The notes: generated from the sequence alone by a model not told the origin. A stretch of 64,000 bases of DNA from Candidatus Binatia bacterium (GCA_951813575.1 OX638375.1:1217001-1281000); one strand, 5' to 3'; positions 9,394 to 17,773 are shown, numbered from the stretch's first letter. Made by a program: numbers and translations.

Positions 9394-10113
9394 TCAGTCC
9401 TTGATGTCAGGCCAATCGCGTAGCAGCTTCCCGTAGCCGGAGATGCTGCACGAGAACCCCACTCTCGACAGCATGTACCAGAGCATGGCCGGATTGCTGG
9501 CCACCACCGGCCGCGCGAGGCTCTGCTCGATCCGCTCCAGAACTTTCAGCGGGTCCAGCACCGCGCCTTGGAAATAGATCGCATCCACCTCGGGGTTCCC
9601 CTCGAGCGCCTTTTCCGTGAGCGTGTAGACGTCCTCGGACTCCACTGTCATGGCGTCCCGATAGTCGTCGAAGGTGTCCGCCGGCGAGATCGCCTCGATG
9701 CCGCAATCCGTGAGATAGTCGCGAATCCGCATGTTCATGACCTCTACGAACGGGGTCAGCAGCAGCACCCTGGGAGTCGAGAGAGCCTTCAGGGCCTCCA
9801 CGCATGACTCCAGGGCCGTGGTCACGGGCACGTCCACGGCGTCCTTCAGCCTCCCCAGCAGGCCCGGATTGAGGACCTCAACAGGCGCCCCGCTCACGAT
9901 GACGCCCCGCCAGCCGCGCTCCCGGGCCAGCCGCGCCGATGTCTCCACCACCATGTCGCCCGTTCCCGCAAGGCTCTCGAGCGAGCCCCGGACGATTCCG
10001 AGCCCTTCGAACTCCATCTCCACTTCCTGGGGAATGAACGCCTTGAACGGCTCGAAGTGCGGGCTCGAGCTCGATATCGGCGTGACGAAACCAATCTTGA
10101 CCGAATCTGCCAT
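9394..10113 (-). CDS. Asp/Glu racemase superfamily protein (maleate isomerase/AMDase-like) lacking the usual cysteines
   Basis: A 239-residue protein with the arylmalonate decarboxylase/maleate isomerase layout: KIGFVTPISSSSP at the N-terminus, VPVTTALESCVEALKAL near residues 96-111, RVLLLTPFVEVMN, and RPVVASNPAMLWYMLSRVG near the end. Members normally use one or two active-site cysteines. Here the first site reads VSGAPVEV (residues 73-80). The second, by alignment with the AMDase pattern SCGGLLT, reads FQGAVLD (181-187), with Q182 in the cysteine position. The only cysteines are C104, C137 and one near the C-terminus, none at those sites. It is the last gene of a four-gene minus-strand operon, 31 bases after the TraB-family gene. 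Isomerase activity therefore should not be assumed. Confidence 0.78.
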   Translation of the reverse strand: MADSVKIGFVTPISSSSPHFEPFKAFIPQEVEMEFEGLGIVRGSLESLAGTGDMVVETSARLARERGWRGVIVSGAPVEVLNPGLLGRLKDAVDVPVTTALESCVEALKALSTPRVLLLTPFVEVMNMRIRDYLTDCGIEAISPADTFDDYRDAMTVESEDVYTLTEKALEGNPEVDAIYFQGAVLDPLKVLERIEQSLARPVVASNPAMLWYMLSRVGFSCSISGYGKLLRDWPDIKD

Positions 10114-10144
10114 GGCTTCCTCCTGTTCCTGGACCGGTTGTTTG

Positions 10145-11353
10145 CTAGAACGAACGCGCGGCGATCCAACTGCCCCCGATGAAAGTCCCCAACGTGCTTC
10201 CCAGATTCGAGAACACGACCACCAGCAGGATGCGCGAGACCGGATTGCGCCAAAGCCCCTTGGGAAACGCGGCCACCACCTCGCCCATGGCCTCCAGGTC
10301 GGCCACGGTGGGCTTCTTGACCCAGGCCTGGACCAGTCCCGAAACCCATCCGGCGGCGATGGTCGGGTTGAGGCTGGTGATGGGTGCGGCCAGGAATGCG
10401 GACAGTACCGTCAACGGGTGGCCCAGGGCCAAAGCCGCCCCGACGGCCGCCAGCACGCCGTTCACAAGCACCCATATGGAGATGGACTCCAGCGAGTGGG
10501 CGGCGCCGGCGCGGTAGAATCCGTAGGCGATGATGGCCAGGATCAGGGAAGGCACCAGCCACTTGATGCTCCTGGACCAGAATGAAGGGACGGGCACGGT
10601 TTCGAGGGGAGCCAGCGGCTGGTCCCGAAGAATCTCCCGGGCGATGCCCGGCACGTGACCCGCGCCGACGATGGCCACGACCCTCTCTCCTTCGGCCTCT
10701 CTGATCTTCTGCGCCAGGTAGACATCCCGCTCGTCGATGATGGTCCACTTCACGTCAGGAAAGGCGTTGGCAAACTCCGCCAGCACATCCCCCATCCCGT
10801 CCCCACGCTTGAGATCGTCCACCGTCTCCTTGTCGATCTCGGGTTCCGCCACGGCGCTGGTGAGAAGCAGGAAGAGAAGCTTGAGCTTGCTCCACAGCCC
10901 CAGCCGCCGCCAGGTCCTCTTCATGGTCACCTGGACGTCGCGGTCCGCGAGCACCAGCTTCGCGTCACGCTCATGGGCCAGCCGGATGCCCTCCAGCATG
11001 TCCGCTCCGGGCCGCACGCCCAGCCGGTCGCCGATGCGCTTGTAGAACGCCGACATGATCAACTGGCTCAACAGCAGCGCCGCCTTGCCCTCCCTGATCA
11101 CCTTGAAGACGTCGGTCTGCCGCCACGCGTCGGGCCGGGTGAATGCCTCGTAGCGGGCCTGGCACAACTCCACGCATATAGCGTCCGGGTCCACCAGCTC
11201 GACGGTCGTGCGCACGTCGTCGATGCTCTCCAGCGACACGTGGGCCGTGCCGACGAGATAGACCTCTCGCCCCCGGTCGTGCAGCCGCCGGGTATTCGCG
11301 GGGAGGCCGGCGACGGCGGGGCCCTGTGAACCGTCCGAGTCCACCCGGATCAA
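10145..11353 (-). CDS. TraB/PrgY family membrane protein
   Basis: A 402-residue TraB/PrgY-type protein. The family contains the enterococcal pheromone-shutdown protein and relatives proposed to be metallopeptidase-like. The soluble N-terminal domain has the hallmark REVYLVGTAHVSLES (about 30-44), AICVELCQARYEAF and a second VGAGHVPGIAREI block. The C-terminal ~150 residues hold several hydrophobic helices. The start is TTG (11353), whose bases overlap the TGA stop of the creatininase gene by four, indicating translational coupling. The role is unknown; in this operon its partners are a creatininase-like amidohydrolase, a cyclase-family hydrolase and a racemase-family protein. Confidence 0.88.
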   Translation of the reverse strand: MIRVDSDGSQGPAVAGLPANTRRLHDRGREVYLVGTAHVSLESIDDVRTTVELVDPDAICVELCQARYEAFTRPDAWRQTDVFKVIREGKAALLLSQLIMSAFYKRIGDRLGVRPGADMLEGIRLAHERDAKLVLADRDVQVTMKRTWRRLGLWSKLKLLFLLLTSAVAEPEIDKETVDDLKRGDGMGDVLAEFANAFPDVKWTIIDERDVYLAQKIREAEGERVVAIVGAGHVPGIAREILRDQPLAPLETVPVPSFWSRSIKWLVPSLILAIIAYGFYRAGAAHSLESISIWVLVNGVLAAVGAALALGHPLTVLSAFLAAPITSLNPTIAAGWVSGLVQAWVKKPTVADLEAMGEVVAAFPKGLWRNPVSRILLVVVFSNLGSTLGTFIGGSWIAARSF

Positions 11354-12165
11354 ACCTGCGCCACCGGCCCGTCGTAGTCACGCAGCCAGCCGATGAACCG
11401 GACGATCTGGTCGACCATGTAATCGTGGTAGGCCTTACCCTTTTCGGGAGAGGCCTTGATGGAGGGGCTGAAGGAGCCGGTGGGCACGATACGCCGCTGT
11501 TCGGTGCTGGTCCAGGGGATGTCGATGACTTCGTGCGGCGCGGAGAAGAGGTCTCCGTGAGACCACGGCGAGAAATTCTCGTCGAAGTCCACCTGCGAGG
11601 TGGTGAGCTTTTCCTGCTTGACCAGGTGGGGGTACTTGTACCAACACTCCGAGATCTCCAGCTCACCGCTGTGGTGCTCCTTGGCTTCCTTGATCTCGTT
11701 GGCGATCTTCTTGGCGATCTTCACCGGGTCGATGACCGCGAAGAAGACCTCGGGCATCTCGTACTCGCGCAGGTTCTTGGTGGCCGCCAGCAGGCCGGGG
11801 AGGTTGGCGCCCTTGTGTCCGTTGATGATGAGGATCTTCCGGAAGCCGTGCTTGCGCAGGCTGCGGCTCATGTCCTGGATCACCGCCATCAAGGTCTCGG
11901 TGCGGAGCGAGATGGTGCCCGGGAAGCCCAGGTGATGCGGCGAGTCGCCGAACCACAGCGGCGGGGTGCACAGCGTTCCGGTGGCGCGGGCCACGTCTTC
12001 CGCCAGGGCGATGGCGATGAGGCAATCCAGCCCCAGCGGACCCGCGGGGCCGTGCTCCTCGGTGCTGCCCACCGGACAGATGATGATGTCGGAGTCCTCG
12101 AGATAGGCCGCGACATCCTCCCAGGTCAGTTCCTGAAGCCATACCGAGCCGAGTTGCGCCGCCAT
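11350..12165 (-). CDS. Creatininase family protein (metal-dependent amidohydrolase)
   Basis: A 271-residue creatininase-fold hydrolase. Family members open cyclic or linear amides (creatinine, formamidopyrimidines, mycofactocin precursor). Metal-ligand motifs are visible: PVGSTEEHGPAGPLGLDCL (E and H ligands and an Asp), INGHKGAN, and HHSGELEIS. The ATG at 12165 is preceded by an excellent ribosome site (gggaggag). The frame remains open far upstream, but that stretch overlaps the cyclase gene and is not used. The gene is second in the operon, 65 bases after the cyclase, and overlaps the TraB-family start. Substrate unknown. Confidence 0.9.
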   Translation of the reverse strand: MAAQLGSVWLQELTWEDVAAYLEDSDIIICPVGSTEEHGPAGPLGLDCLIAIALAEDVARATGTLCTPPLWFGDSPHHLGFPGTISLRTETLMAVIQDMSRSLRKHGFRKILIINGHKGANLPGLLAATKNLREYEMPEVFFAVIDPVKIAKKIANEIKEAKEHHSGELEISECWYKYPHLVKQEKLTTSQVDFDENFSPWSHGDLFSAPHEVIDIPWTSTEQRRIVPTGSFSPSIKASPEKGKAYHDYMVDQIVRFIGWLRDYDGPVAQV

Positions 12166-12230
12166 TTGTCGTCTCCTCCCATGTCTCGTGTCCTGCCCAC
12201 GGTGCGTCGCCGCACCGCCGGCGTGTTCCG

Positions 12231-13208
12231 TTACTTGATGGCCAGGGGATTCGTCGGGGAACCCACCGCGCCGGTGACCGGCAGCGCCGGGGCCACGAAC
12301 ATGAACTCGTAACGCCCGTCCTCGGCGCAGTCCTCCGCCAGCTCTTCCAGGTGGAAGATCTCGCCCACGGTCAGGCCCATGTTCGGAATGCTGACCCAGT
12401 GCCACGGCTGGTTGGCCTCCCGGGTCTGGTTGGGTCGCACCTCCACCCCCCAGGTGTCCGTGGCCACCGCCGCCACTTCCCTGGCGTGGAGCCAATCCAG
12501 GGTCTCGAAGCCGAGCCCGGGGGCGTCCCCGCCCGGATAGCCGTCCCACGACCCCGCGTCCCGCTTGGCCTTGATCTGGCCCGTCCGCACCAGCACGAAG
12601 TCGCCCCGGCGCACCTCCACGTCCTGGCTCTTCATGGTGCGGTCGAGGTCGCGGTTGGTGATGGCATAGCCGTCCTTGAGCCACTCGCTGCCCTTGGTCC
12701 GGGCCACGTCCAGCAGAACGCCGCGGCCCACCATCTTGTCGCGGGTCTTCTCGATGCCGTTTTTGGCGGCGCCGCCGGTGGTCACCAGCCGGCAGTCGTA
12801 GCCGTTGTACATCCGGTCTTCGTAGAAGATGTGCGCCAGCCCGTCCCACTGGGTGCCGGCCTGGAGCGGCATGATGATGACGTCGTCGGCGCCCCGGATG
12901 CCCCGGTGGTCGAGCACCCCCGAGTAGGCGTCCGTGCCGGTCCGGAGCATGAGGTGGATGGGGTTGAAGCGGCCCATGGCCGGGTAGTTGCTCTTGCCCC
13001 CTTGGGGGCCGTTGGCGTCGAAATCGAGGGCCAGGGAGAACACCCGGCCCCTGCGCACGAGCTGCGCGGCCGCGACGATGTCCTCGGGGGTGGTGAAGTT
13101 GAGCGTGCCGACCTCGTCGTCCTCGCCCCAACGGCCCCAGTTGCGGAGCCGCCTGGCCGCCTCCCGGATACGCTCCATGTTGAGTTTCGGACGCCTTCGA
13201 GTCGCCAA
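12231..13208 (-). CDS. Cyclase family protein (kynurenine-formamidase-like hydrolase)
   Basis: A 325-residue member of the cyclase/KynB-like family, metal-dependent hydrolases of formamides and cyclic amides or esters. The metal motif, normally HxGTHxDxPxH, appears as QAGTQWDGLAHIF, the variant seen in the longer branch of this family. Other blocks are DEVGTLNFTTPEDI near residue 30, LALDFDANGPQ, and the C-terminal ALPVTGAVGSPTNPLAIK, matching the family's PVxGGxGSPVRPxA end. First gene of the minus-strand operon cyclase-creatininase-TraB-racemase family. Together with the creatininase it suggests ring-opening of a cyclic amide or imide; that is inference. Confidence 0.88.
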   Translation of the reverse strand: MATRRRPKLNMERIREAARRLRNWGRWGEDDEVGTLNFTTPEDIVAAAQLVRRGRVFSLALDFDANGPQGGKSNYPAMGRFNPIHLMLRTGTDAYSGVLDHRGIRGADDVIIMPLQAGTQWDGLAHIFYEDRMYNGYDCRLVTTGGAAKNGIEKTRDKMVGRGVLLDVARTKGSEWLKDGYAITNRDLDRTMKSQDVEVRRGDFVLVRTGQIKAKRDAGSWDGYPGGDAPGLGFETLDWLHAREVAAVATDTWGVEVRPNQTREANQPWHWVSIPNMGLTVGEIFHLEELAEDCAEDGRYEFMFVAPALPVTGAVGSPTNPLAIK

Positions 13209-13235
13209 GACCTACCTCCTCGGCCTCTGATCGGG

Positions 13236-13264
13236 TTGAAACTGTTAAGGGGATTGCCTATGAA
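13236..13264 (+). promoter_or_regulatory. Sigma70-like promoter upstream of small ORF
   Basis: TTGAAA (13236-13241), 17-base spacer, TATGAA (13259-13264). Transcription would begin near 13271, almost on the first in-frame ATG at 13273. This supports the second ATG at 13312 as the translated start. Confidence 0.45.
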
Positions 13265-13311
13265 TTCCCGGTATGTCGTCCGTCGCCGACAACGGCAAGG
13301 GGCATAAAGTG

Positions 13312-13536
13312 ATGCTCGGCTTCGTGGTGCGGCGCTGCGCCAGGGAGCTGGGCCACACCCCCACTCCGGGCGAGTTCGCCGCCTGGGCCAACAACCAGAG
13401 CCTGGACGGACAACCTTATCACATCTTCGGCCAAGCCATCTCGGCGGAGACGGCGAAGATCATGTTGCGCAGCCTCGACCGGCTCGTGACCGTCCGCTCC
13501 CGGGAGGTCATCCTCGGCCTGCCCGATGCTCCCTGA
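13312..13536 (+). CDS. Small hypothetical protein (74 aa)
   Basis: Not recognised. The ATG at 13312 has a ribosome site (aagggg, 9-base spacing) and sits about 40 bases after a candidate promoter, which makes a real gene more likely. An in-frame ATG at 13273 would give 87 residues but lacks a leader. The product is soluble and begins MLGFVVRRCARELGHTPTPG, followed by EFAAWANNQ and a C-terminal RSREVILGLPD. The look is that of a small helical adaptor or DNA-binding-like protein, but no motif supports a function. It lies alone between two minus-strand genes. Confidence 0.5.
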   Translation: MLGFVVRRCARELGHTPTPGEFAAWANNQSLDGQPYHIFGQAISAETAKIMLRSLDRLVTVRSREVILGLPDAP

Positions 13537-13565
13537 GGCGCCGGCCGGGCGCCCTTGTCGCCTCG

Positions 13566-14717
13566 CTAGGAGGCCTTCCTCACCGCGTCGCTGATGTCCA
13601 GGTTGTAGAGCCGGGCGCCGTTGTCCTGCAGGATCTTTGTCTTGGCGTCCTCGCTCATGTCTTCCCGCTGCTTCAGGTAGTCGCTGGACAGGACCTCGCG
13701 GTCACCGTGGGGCATATCCGAGCCGTACACCACCTGCCCGTCGCCCACGAGCTCCACGACCTCGGGCAACAGCCTGTCTTCCACTTCCGCGCTCAGGTAG
13801 AGATTCCCCTGCCGCATGTACTCCATGGGCGCCAGCTTGGCCTTGGGAACCGTGTCCGGGAGGATATCCGCGAGAAAGTTGCCCGAGTGGCCGAACCGAT
13901 GGTCCAGCCGGTCGATCATGAAATGGATCCACTGGCAGCCGGCTTCAAGAAATCCCACGCGCATGGTGGGGAAACGGTCCAGCAGGCCGCTGTTGATCAT
14001 CGCCGAGAAACCCAGAAGAACCGGCATGAGAAACGCGTTGACGGACGACGGATAGATGTGGGTGAAGAGACCGCTGAGGGCCGGACATGCCCAGCCCACG
14101 TGGATCGCCAGGGTCAGGTCTCTCTCCACCAGCGCCTCGTAGAACGGCAGGAAGGCAGGATCGTCGAGCATGCGGTCGCCGATGGTGCCCAGCACCATGA
14201 CGGCCACCGCGCCAAGGCCGTGGGCTTCCTTTACCTGCTCCACCGCCCCCTCCACGTCGTCGAGGTTCACCACCGCAGCCCACTTGAGCCGCTCGTGCGG
14301 GCCGATCTGGTCGCCCAGGAAACGGTTGTAGGCGGAGCTCATGGCGGTCACCAGGGCCGGGTTCGCGGCCAGCGGATAGGCGAGGAACAGCGTCGGATAG
14401 AGCACCTGAAGCGAGATCCCTTCCTTGTCCATGGCCTCGATCCGTTCCTTCACCCCGTGGATCTCCATGCTTCCGATGGTGTCGGACTTCTTCTGCGCGT
14501 GGGGCGTCTTCTTGCCCTGGTAGCTGGCCGGCGTGCCCAGGTTGTGGGCGCCGCGCCCTACCCGCCGCGGGTACATCTGCTCCTCGATCATCCAGTAGAC
14601 CATCTTGTCGATGGCCACCACCCGCGGCCGCTGGGCCCGGAACGCCGGGTCAAAGTATTTGTCGCTGAACGTGGTTTCGCTTTCCTCGACGTGTCCGTCG
14701 GCATCGACCAGGTACAT
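13566..14717 (-). CDS. Amidohydrolase family protein (Amidohydro_2, PF04909 type)
   Basis: A 383-residue TIM-barrel metal-dependent hydrolase of the branch that includes ACMSD and gamma-resorcylate decarboxylase. Metal-site features are the N-terminal VDADGHVEES, the mid-chain LAIHVGWACPALSG (His ligand), MRVGFLEAGCQW, and the late VYGSDMPHGD (Asp). The family end NGARLYNLD is present. The ATG at 14717 has a near-perfect ribosome site (ggaggtgattc). A long insertion at about residues 50-90 (YPRRVGRGAHN...GKKTPHAQKK) separates it from the shorter members further along the window. It is divergent from the ABC importer at 14927. Hydrolase versus decarboxylase cannot be told. Confidence 0.9.
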   Translation of the reverse strand: MYLVDADGHVEESETTFSDKYFDPAFRAQRPRVVAIDKMVYWMIEEQMYPRRVGRGAHNLGTPASYQGKKTPHAQKKSDTIGSMEIHGVKERIEAMDKEGISLQVLYPTLFLAYPLAANPALVTAMSSAYNRFLGDQIGPHERLKWAAVVNLDDVEGAVEQVKEAHGLGAVAVMVLGTIGDRMLDDPAFLPFYEALVERDLTLAIHVGWACPALSGLFTHIYPSSVNAFLMPVLLGFSAMINSGLLDRFPTMRVGFLEAGCQWIHFMIDRLDHRFGHSGNFLADILPDTVPKAKLAPMEYMRQGNLYLSAEVEDRLLPEVVELVGDGQVVYGSDMPHGDREVLSSDYLKQREDMSEDAKTKILQDNGARLYNLDISDAVRKAS

Positions 14718-14830
14718 GAATCACCTCCGTGTGTTGTGCCGCGCCCTTCGATCGCCCCGGGCACGACCCTCTGGATTTAACCCAACCGATGGGGCAGTTC
14801 AAGGTCCATGCACCATCGGCGCGGCGTGCG

Positions 14831-14859
14831 TTGACACCGCCGGAAAAAATCTCTAGGGT
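14831..14859 (+). promoter_or_regulatory. Promoter of the NMT1/SsuA-type ABC operon
   Basis: TTGACA (14831-14836), 17-base spacer, TAGGGT (14854-14859), about 68 bases upstream of the substrate-binding-protein ATG at 14927. Confidence 0.5.
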
Positions 14860-14870
14860 TCACAGCTTTA

Positions 14871-14893
14871 CCGGTGAGACCCCGTATCACCGG
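14871..14893 (+). promoter_or_regulatory. Inverted repeat in the leader of the ABC operon
   Basis: CCGGTGA and TCACCGG arms with a 9-base loop, just downstream of the expected transcription start. It could be an operator or a leader hairpin. No TPP-riboswitch core was recognised, although the protein encoded downstream is NMT1-like. Confidence 0.3.
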
Positions 14894-14926
14894 ACAAGCT
14901 CCTGACAACCAACGAGGAGGGTAATC

Positions 14927-15892
14927 ATGGTCCGAATCATTGCAAGCCTTCTGATGGCCGCCATGACGCTGGCGGGCGCCGCCACGGTGCTGGCCCAGAA
15001 CATGCCCACGGTACAGATGTCGTCATTCGACAAGCCGTCGTTCGGCCATACGACGGCTTCCCTCATCGAGGCCAACGAATTCGACAAGAAGCACGGCGTC
15101 GACATCCAGTGGGTCTTCAAGCAGGGACGCGCGGCCAACACGGACTTCGCCACCGGCAGGGACAAGATCACCATCGCCTCGGCTCTCCTTTCGGAAGCCA
15201 ACCGCCGGCTCAAGGGGGTGAAATCGGTCTATCTCTTCAACGTGCTCAACGGACACGGCGCGCTGCTGACCATGGACCCCACCATCAACAGCATCGCGGA
15301 CCTCGAAGGCAAGAGCCTGGGGGCGTTCACCGTGACCACCAACTACGCCATGTTCCGCTACTTTGCCCACAAGGCGGGGGTCGACCTGAGCAAGGTGTCG
15401 ATCCAGTCCACCAACACCGGGGGATTGGCGACCCTGCTGATGGCCAAGCGCGCCGACGCGGTGCACTTCTGGGAGCCCAATTACTCCAAGATGCTGGTGA
15501 GCAACCCCGGCAAGCTCAAGATGATCGAGTACTTCCACCAGTGGCAGGCCATACATGGGGCGCCGCAAAGGGGTTTCCTCGGCATCGCGGCCCATGAGGA
15601 CTGGATTAACGCCAACAAGGCGCTGATCCCGAAGATCTACGCGGCCTTCGCGGAGTTGGCCCAATGGCTGCCGACGCACCATGACGAGGCCGCCACGATC
15701 ATCGAGCAGGCGGCCGGCGTTCCCAAGGAGGCGTTCCTGATGGCGCTGGCCACGGCGCGGTATCCTCTGGACGTGGTGCCCGCGGCCGAGATCGAGAAGA
15801 ACATCAAGGCCCTCTTCCAGGCCGGCATCGAAAGCGGCTACATGAAGCAGATGCCGGACGACGGCATCATCTACCGGGGCAAGGTCCGTTAG
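14927..15892 (+). CDS. ABC transporter substrate-binding protein (NMT1/SsuA/TauA family)
   Basis: A 321-residue periplasmic binding protein. A cleavable signal peptide MVRIIASLLMAAMTLAGAATVLAQ is clear. The mature part has family signatures SLIEANEFDKKHGVDIQW, TDFATGRDKITIAS, DLEGKSLGAFTVTTNYAMF and LLMAKRADAVHFWEPNYSKML. Relatives bind nitrate, sulfonates, thiamine precursors or phthalate-like aromatics. The ribosome site gaggaggg precedes the ATG. It is first in a three-gene operon with permease and ATPase, and a divergent amidohydrolase lies upstream. The imported compound is unknown. Confidence 0.9.
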   Translation: MVRIIASLLMAAMTLAGAATVLAQNMPTVQMSSFDKPSFGHTTASLIEANEFDKKHGVDIQWVFKQGRAANTDFATGRDKITIASALLSEANRRLKGVKSVYLFNVLNGHGALLTMDPTINSIADLEGKSLGAFTVTTNYAMFRYFAHKAGVDLSKVSIQSTNTGGLATLLMAKRADAVHFWEPNYSKMLVSNPGKLKMIEYFHQWQAIHGAPQRGFLGIAAHEDWINANKALIPKIYAAFAELAQWLPTHHDEAATIIEQAAGVPKEAFLMALATARYPLDVVPAAEIEKNIKALFQAGIESGYMKQMPDDGIIYRGKVR

Positions 15893-15910
15893 CCGCACTC
15901 CGCGTACCGA

Positions 15911-16750
15911 ATGGAATCCGACGCACCCCACACCGCGTTGCCTCCGGCGCAGGCCCAGGAGGCGTGGCATTCACGTCTCCTGGGCCTCATGGCCGCCCGG
16001 AAAGAGCCGATCATTTCGTTTGCCGTGATCCTGGTGGCCTGGCAGATCGCCTCCCTCTTCCTGCCTCCGTACCTGATTCCCAGCGTCGGCGTCATCGTCG
16101 GCGCCTTCGTCGAGATCGTATTGGACATCAGCCTGTTGGGCGACGTGCTGATAACCATGGGACGGATCTTCCTGGGGCTCGTCCTGGCGTTCATCATCGG
16201 CACCGTCCTCGGCGTGTTCATGGGCTTCACCCAAACGGTGGAGAAGCACACCCTGCCGGTGCTCCACTTCATCATGGGCATACCGGCGCTCTCCTGGGTG
16301 GTCTTCGCCATCATCTGGTTCAGCCACGTCGAGACGCGCATCGCTTTCATCCTGCTGGCCGGCTGCCTGCCCAACTTCTCCCTGATCATCCACGACGGCA
16401 TCAAGAGCATCTCCAAGGAGTACCTGGACATGCTGCGGGCCATGCGCCCGACCCGGAAACAGCTTTTCTCCAAGCTGATCCTGCCGGGGATGATCCCGGC
16501 GGTGCTGACCGCGTGGAAGGTAAATCTCGGCCTCGCCGCCCGCGTGGTCATCGTGGCCGAGCTGGTGGGCGCCAGCCGCGGCGTAGGCAACAAGCTGCTG
16601 CTGGCGCAGGAACTCTTCGAGATGCCCAAAGCGATCGCCTGGACCCTGGTGCTGGTGGCGTTCCTACTCATCACCCAGCTCACCATTCTCGCGCTGGAGA
16701 ACAAGCTGCTGCGCTGGCGTCCGGCGAAGCAGGGAGGCATGGCCACGTGA
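15911..16750 (+). CDS. ABC transporter permease (SsuC/TauC-like)
   Basis: A 279-residue inner-membrane permease with about six helices. The cytoplasmic coupling loop has the EAA-type motif KEYLDMLRAMRPTRKQLFSKLILPGMIPAVLT. A hydrophilic N-terminal stretch of ~35 residues (MESDAPHTALPPAQAQ) precedes the first helix. It starts 18 bases after the binding protein, and its TGA overlaps the GTG start of the ATPase by four bases. With its neighbours it forms a complete importer. Confidence 0.92.
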   Translation: MESDAPHTALPPAQAQEAWHSRLLGLMAARKEPIISFAVILVAWQIASLFLPPYLIPSVGVIVGAFVEIVLDISLLGDVLITMGRIFLGLVLAFIIGTVLGVFMGFTQTVEKHTLPVLHFIMGIPALSWVVFAIIWFSHVETRIAFILLAGCLPNFSLIIHDGIKSISKEYLDMLRAMRPTRKQLFSKLILPGMIPAVLTAWKVNLGLAARVVIVAELVGASRGVGNKLLLAQELFEMPKAIAWTLVLVAFLLITQLTILALENKLLRWRPAKQGGMAT

Positions 16751-17517
16751 GCGCCGCCGAACCCGTCGTCCGGATGCAAGACGTAAGCAAGGTGTTCACG
16801 TCGGTGGACGGCGACCGCTTCACCGCGGTGGAGAGCCTCGATCTCGAGGTCGGCAGCGGCGACATCGTCGCCATCGTCGGCAAGACGGGTTGCGGGAAAT
16901 CCACGACGTTCAACCTTCTCCTGGGTCTGGAAGAGGCCACAACGGGCTCCATCGAGCTCCTCGGGCATGACCCCCACACGGAGTTCGACTGGTTCCGCTC
17001 CAAGCTGGGCGTCATCTTCCAGACCGACCGCCTGCTGCCGTGGCGCACGGCGCTGGAGAATGCCCGTGTCGGCCTGGAAATTCTCGAATACAGCGAAAAG
17101 GAACAGAACGACATCGCCACCCAGTGGCTGCACAAGCTGGAACTCCAGGGGTTCGAAGACGCCTACCCCCACGAGCTGTCCGGCGGCATGCGTCAACGCG
17201 TGGGTATGGCCCGGGCCTTCTGCCTCTCGCCGGAGATCTTCTTCGCCGACGAGGCCTTCGGCCACCTGGATCAGTCGACGGCGAGACGGCTGCGGGAAGT
17301 CTTCCTCGAGCTTGTCACTGAAACCCGCAAGACCTGCCTCCTCATCACCCACAACATTCACGAGGCTCTGGAGATCGGCTCACGCCTGGTGATCCTCGGC
17401 AGGCCCGGACGCGTCCTCGCCGACATGGAAACACCCACCAACGCCACCCGGGCGGAAATGGCCGAGTTCGAGGACCGGATCCTCGACATCATCGAAAACA
17501 ACGAAGTCGTGGGGTAG
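16747..17517 (+). CDS. ABC transporter ATP-binding protein (SsuB/TauB-like)
   Basis: A 256-residue ATPase starting at GTG (16747), which overlaps the permease stop as GTGA. The Walker A motif GKTGCGKST lies at residues 45-53. The signature LSGGMRQRVGMARAF is followed by Walker B EIFFADEAFGHLD and the switch histidine in LLITHNIHEAL. An in-frame extension upstream of 16747 lies inside the permease gene and is rejected. It powers the importer begun at 14927. Confidence 0.93.
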   Translation: MSAAEPVVRMQDVSKVFTSVDGDRFTAVESLDLEVGSGDIVAIVGKTGCGKSTTFNLLLGLEEATTGSIELLGHDPHTEFDWFRSKLGVIFQTDRLLPWRTALENARVGLEILEYSEKEQNDIATQWLHKLELQGFEDAYPHELSGGMRQRVGMARAFCLSPEIFFADEAFGHLDQSTARRLREVFLELVTETRKTCLLITHNIHEALEIGSRLVILGRPGRVLADMETPTNATRAEMAEFEDRILDIIENNEVVG

Positions 17518-17586
17518 CCGCGACAGCCCACCGTGTCCGAATCATCGCCCCGGGCCTGACGTGCCCGTCACACGGGACCACTACGC

Positions 17587-17628
17587 CGTCACCCCGGCTT
17601 ACCTTTCCGTCACCCCGGCTTACCTTTC
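17587..17628. repeat. Two tandem 21-base repeats
   Basis: Two identical 21-base units (17587-17607 and 17608-17628) of the form cgtcaccccggcttacctttc, followed by a third partial unit that merges into the palindrome at 17629. They lie in the 256-base gap 17518-17773 between two convergent operons, which holds no supported gene. Confidence 0.75.
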
Positions 17629-17652
17629 CGTCACCCCGGGCTTGACCCGGGG
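17629..17652 (+). repeat. Interspersed palindromic repeat, copy 2
   Basis: A 24-base element CGTCA + CCCCGGG...CCCGGGG, identical in reverse complement to 3270-3293. It sits between convergent transcription units, so it may act as a bidirectional terminator. Confidence 0.65.
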
Positions 17653-17773
17653 TCCAGGCGTGGAACCGGTGCATGTCAGCCCCTTCGCTGGACCCCCGGC
17701 GCCGTGGCAGTCCGGCGTGACGGGGTGGAAAGTCCGGAATAGGGTTCGTCGGCCCGGAAAGGAACGACCGCGG

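Noticed and set aside
11350..13131. Creatininase reading frame extended to 13131
   Set aside because: The extension overlaps the cyclase gene in another frame; the ATG at 12165 has a strong ribosome site and begins the domain.
14860..14926. TPP (THI-box) riboswitch before the NMT1-like gene
   Set aside because: Only a single 7-base inverted repeat was seen; no conserved TPP core sequences.
17587..17652. CRISPR array
   Set aside because: Only two full 21-base units in direct contact with no spacers; no cas genes.
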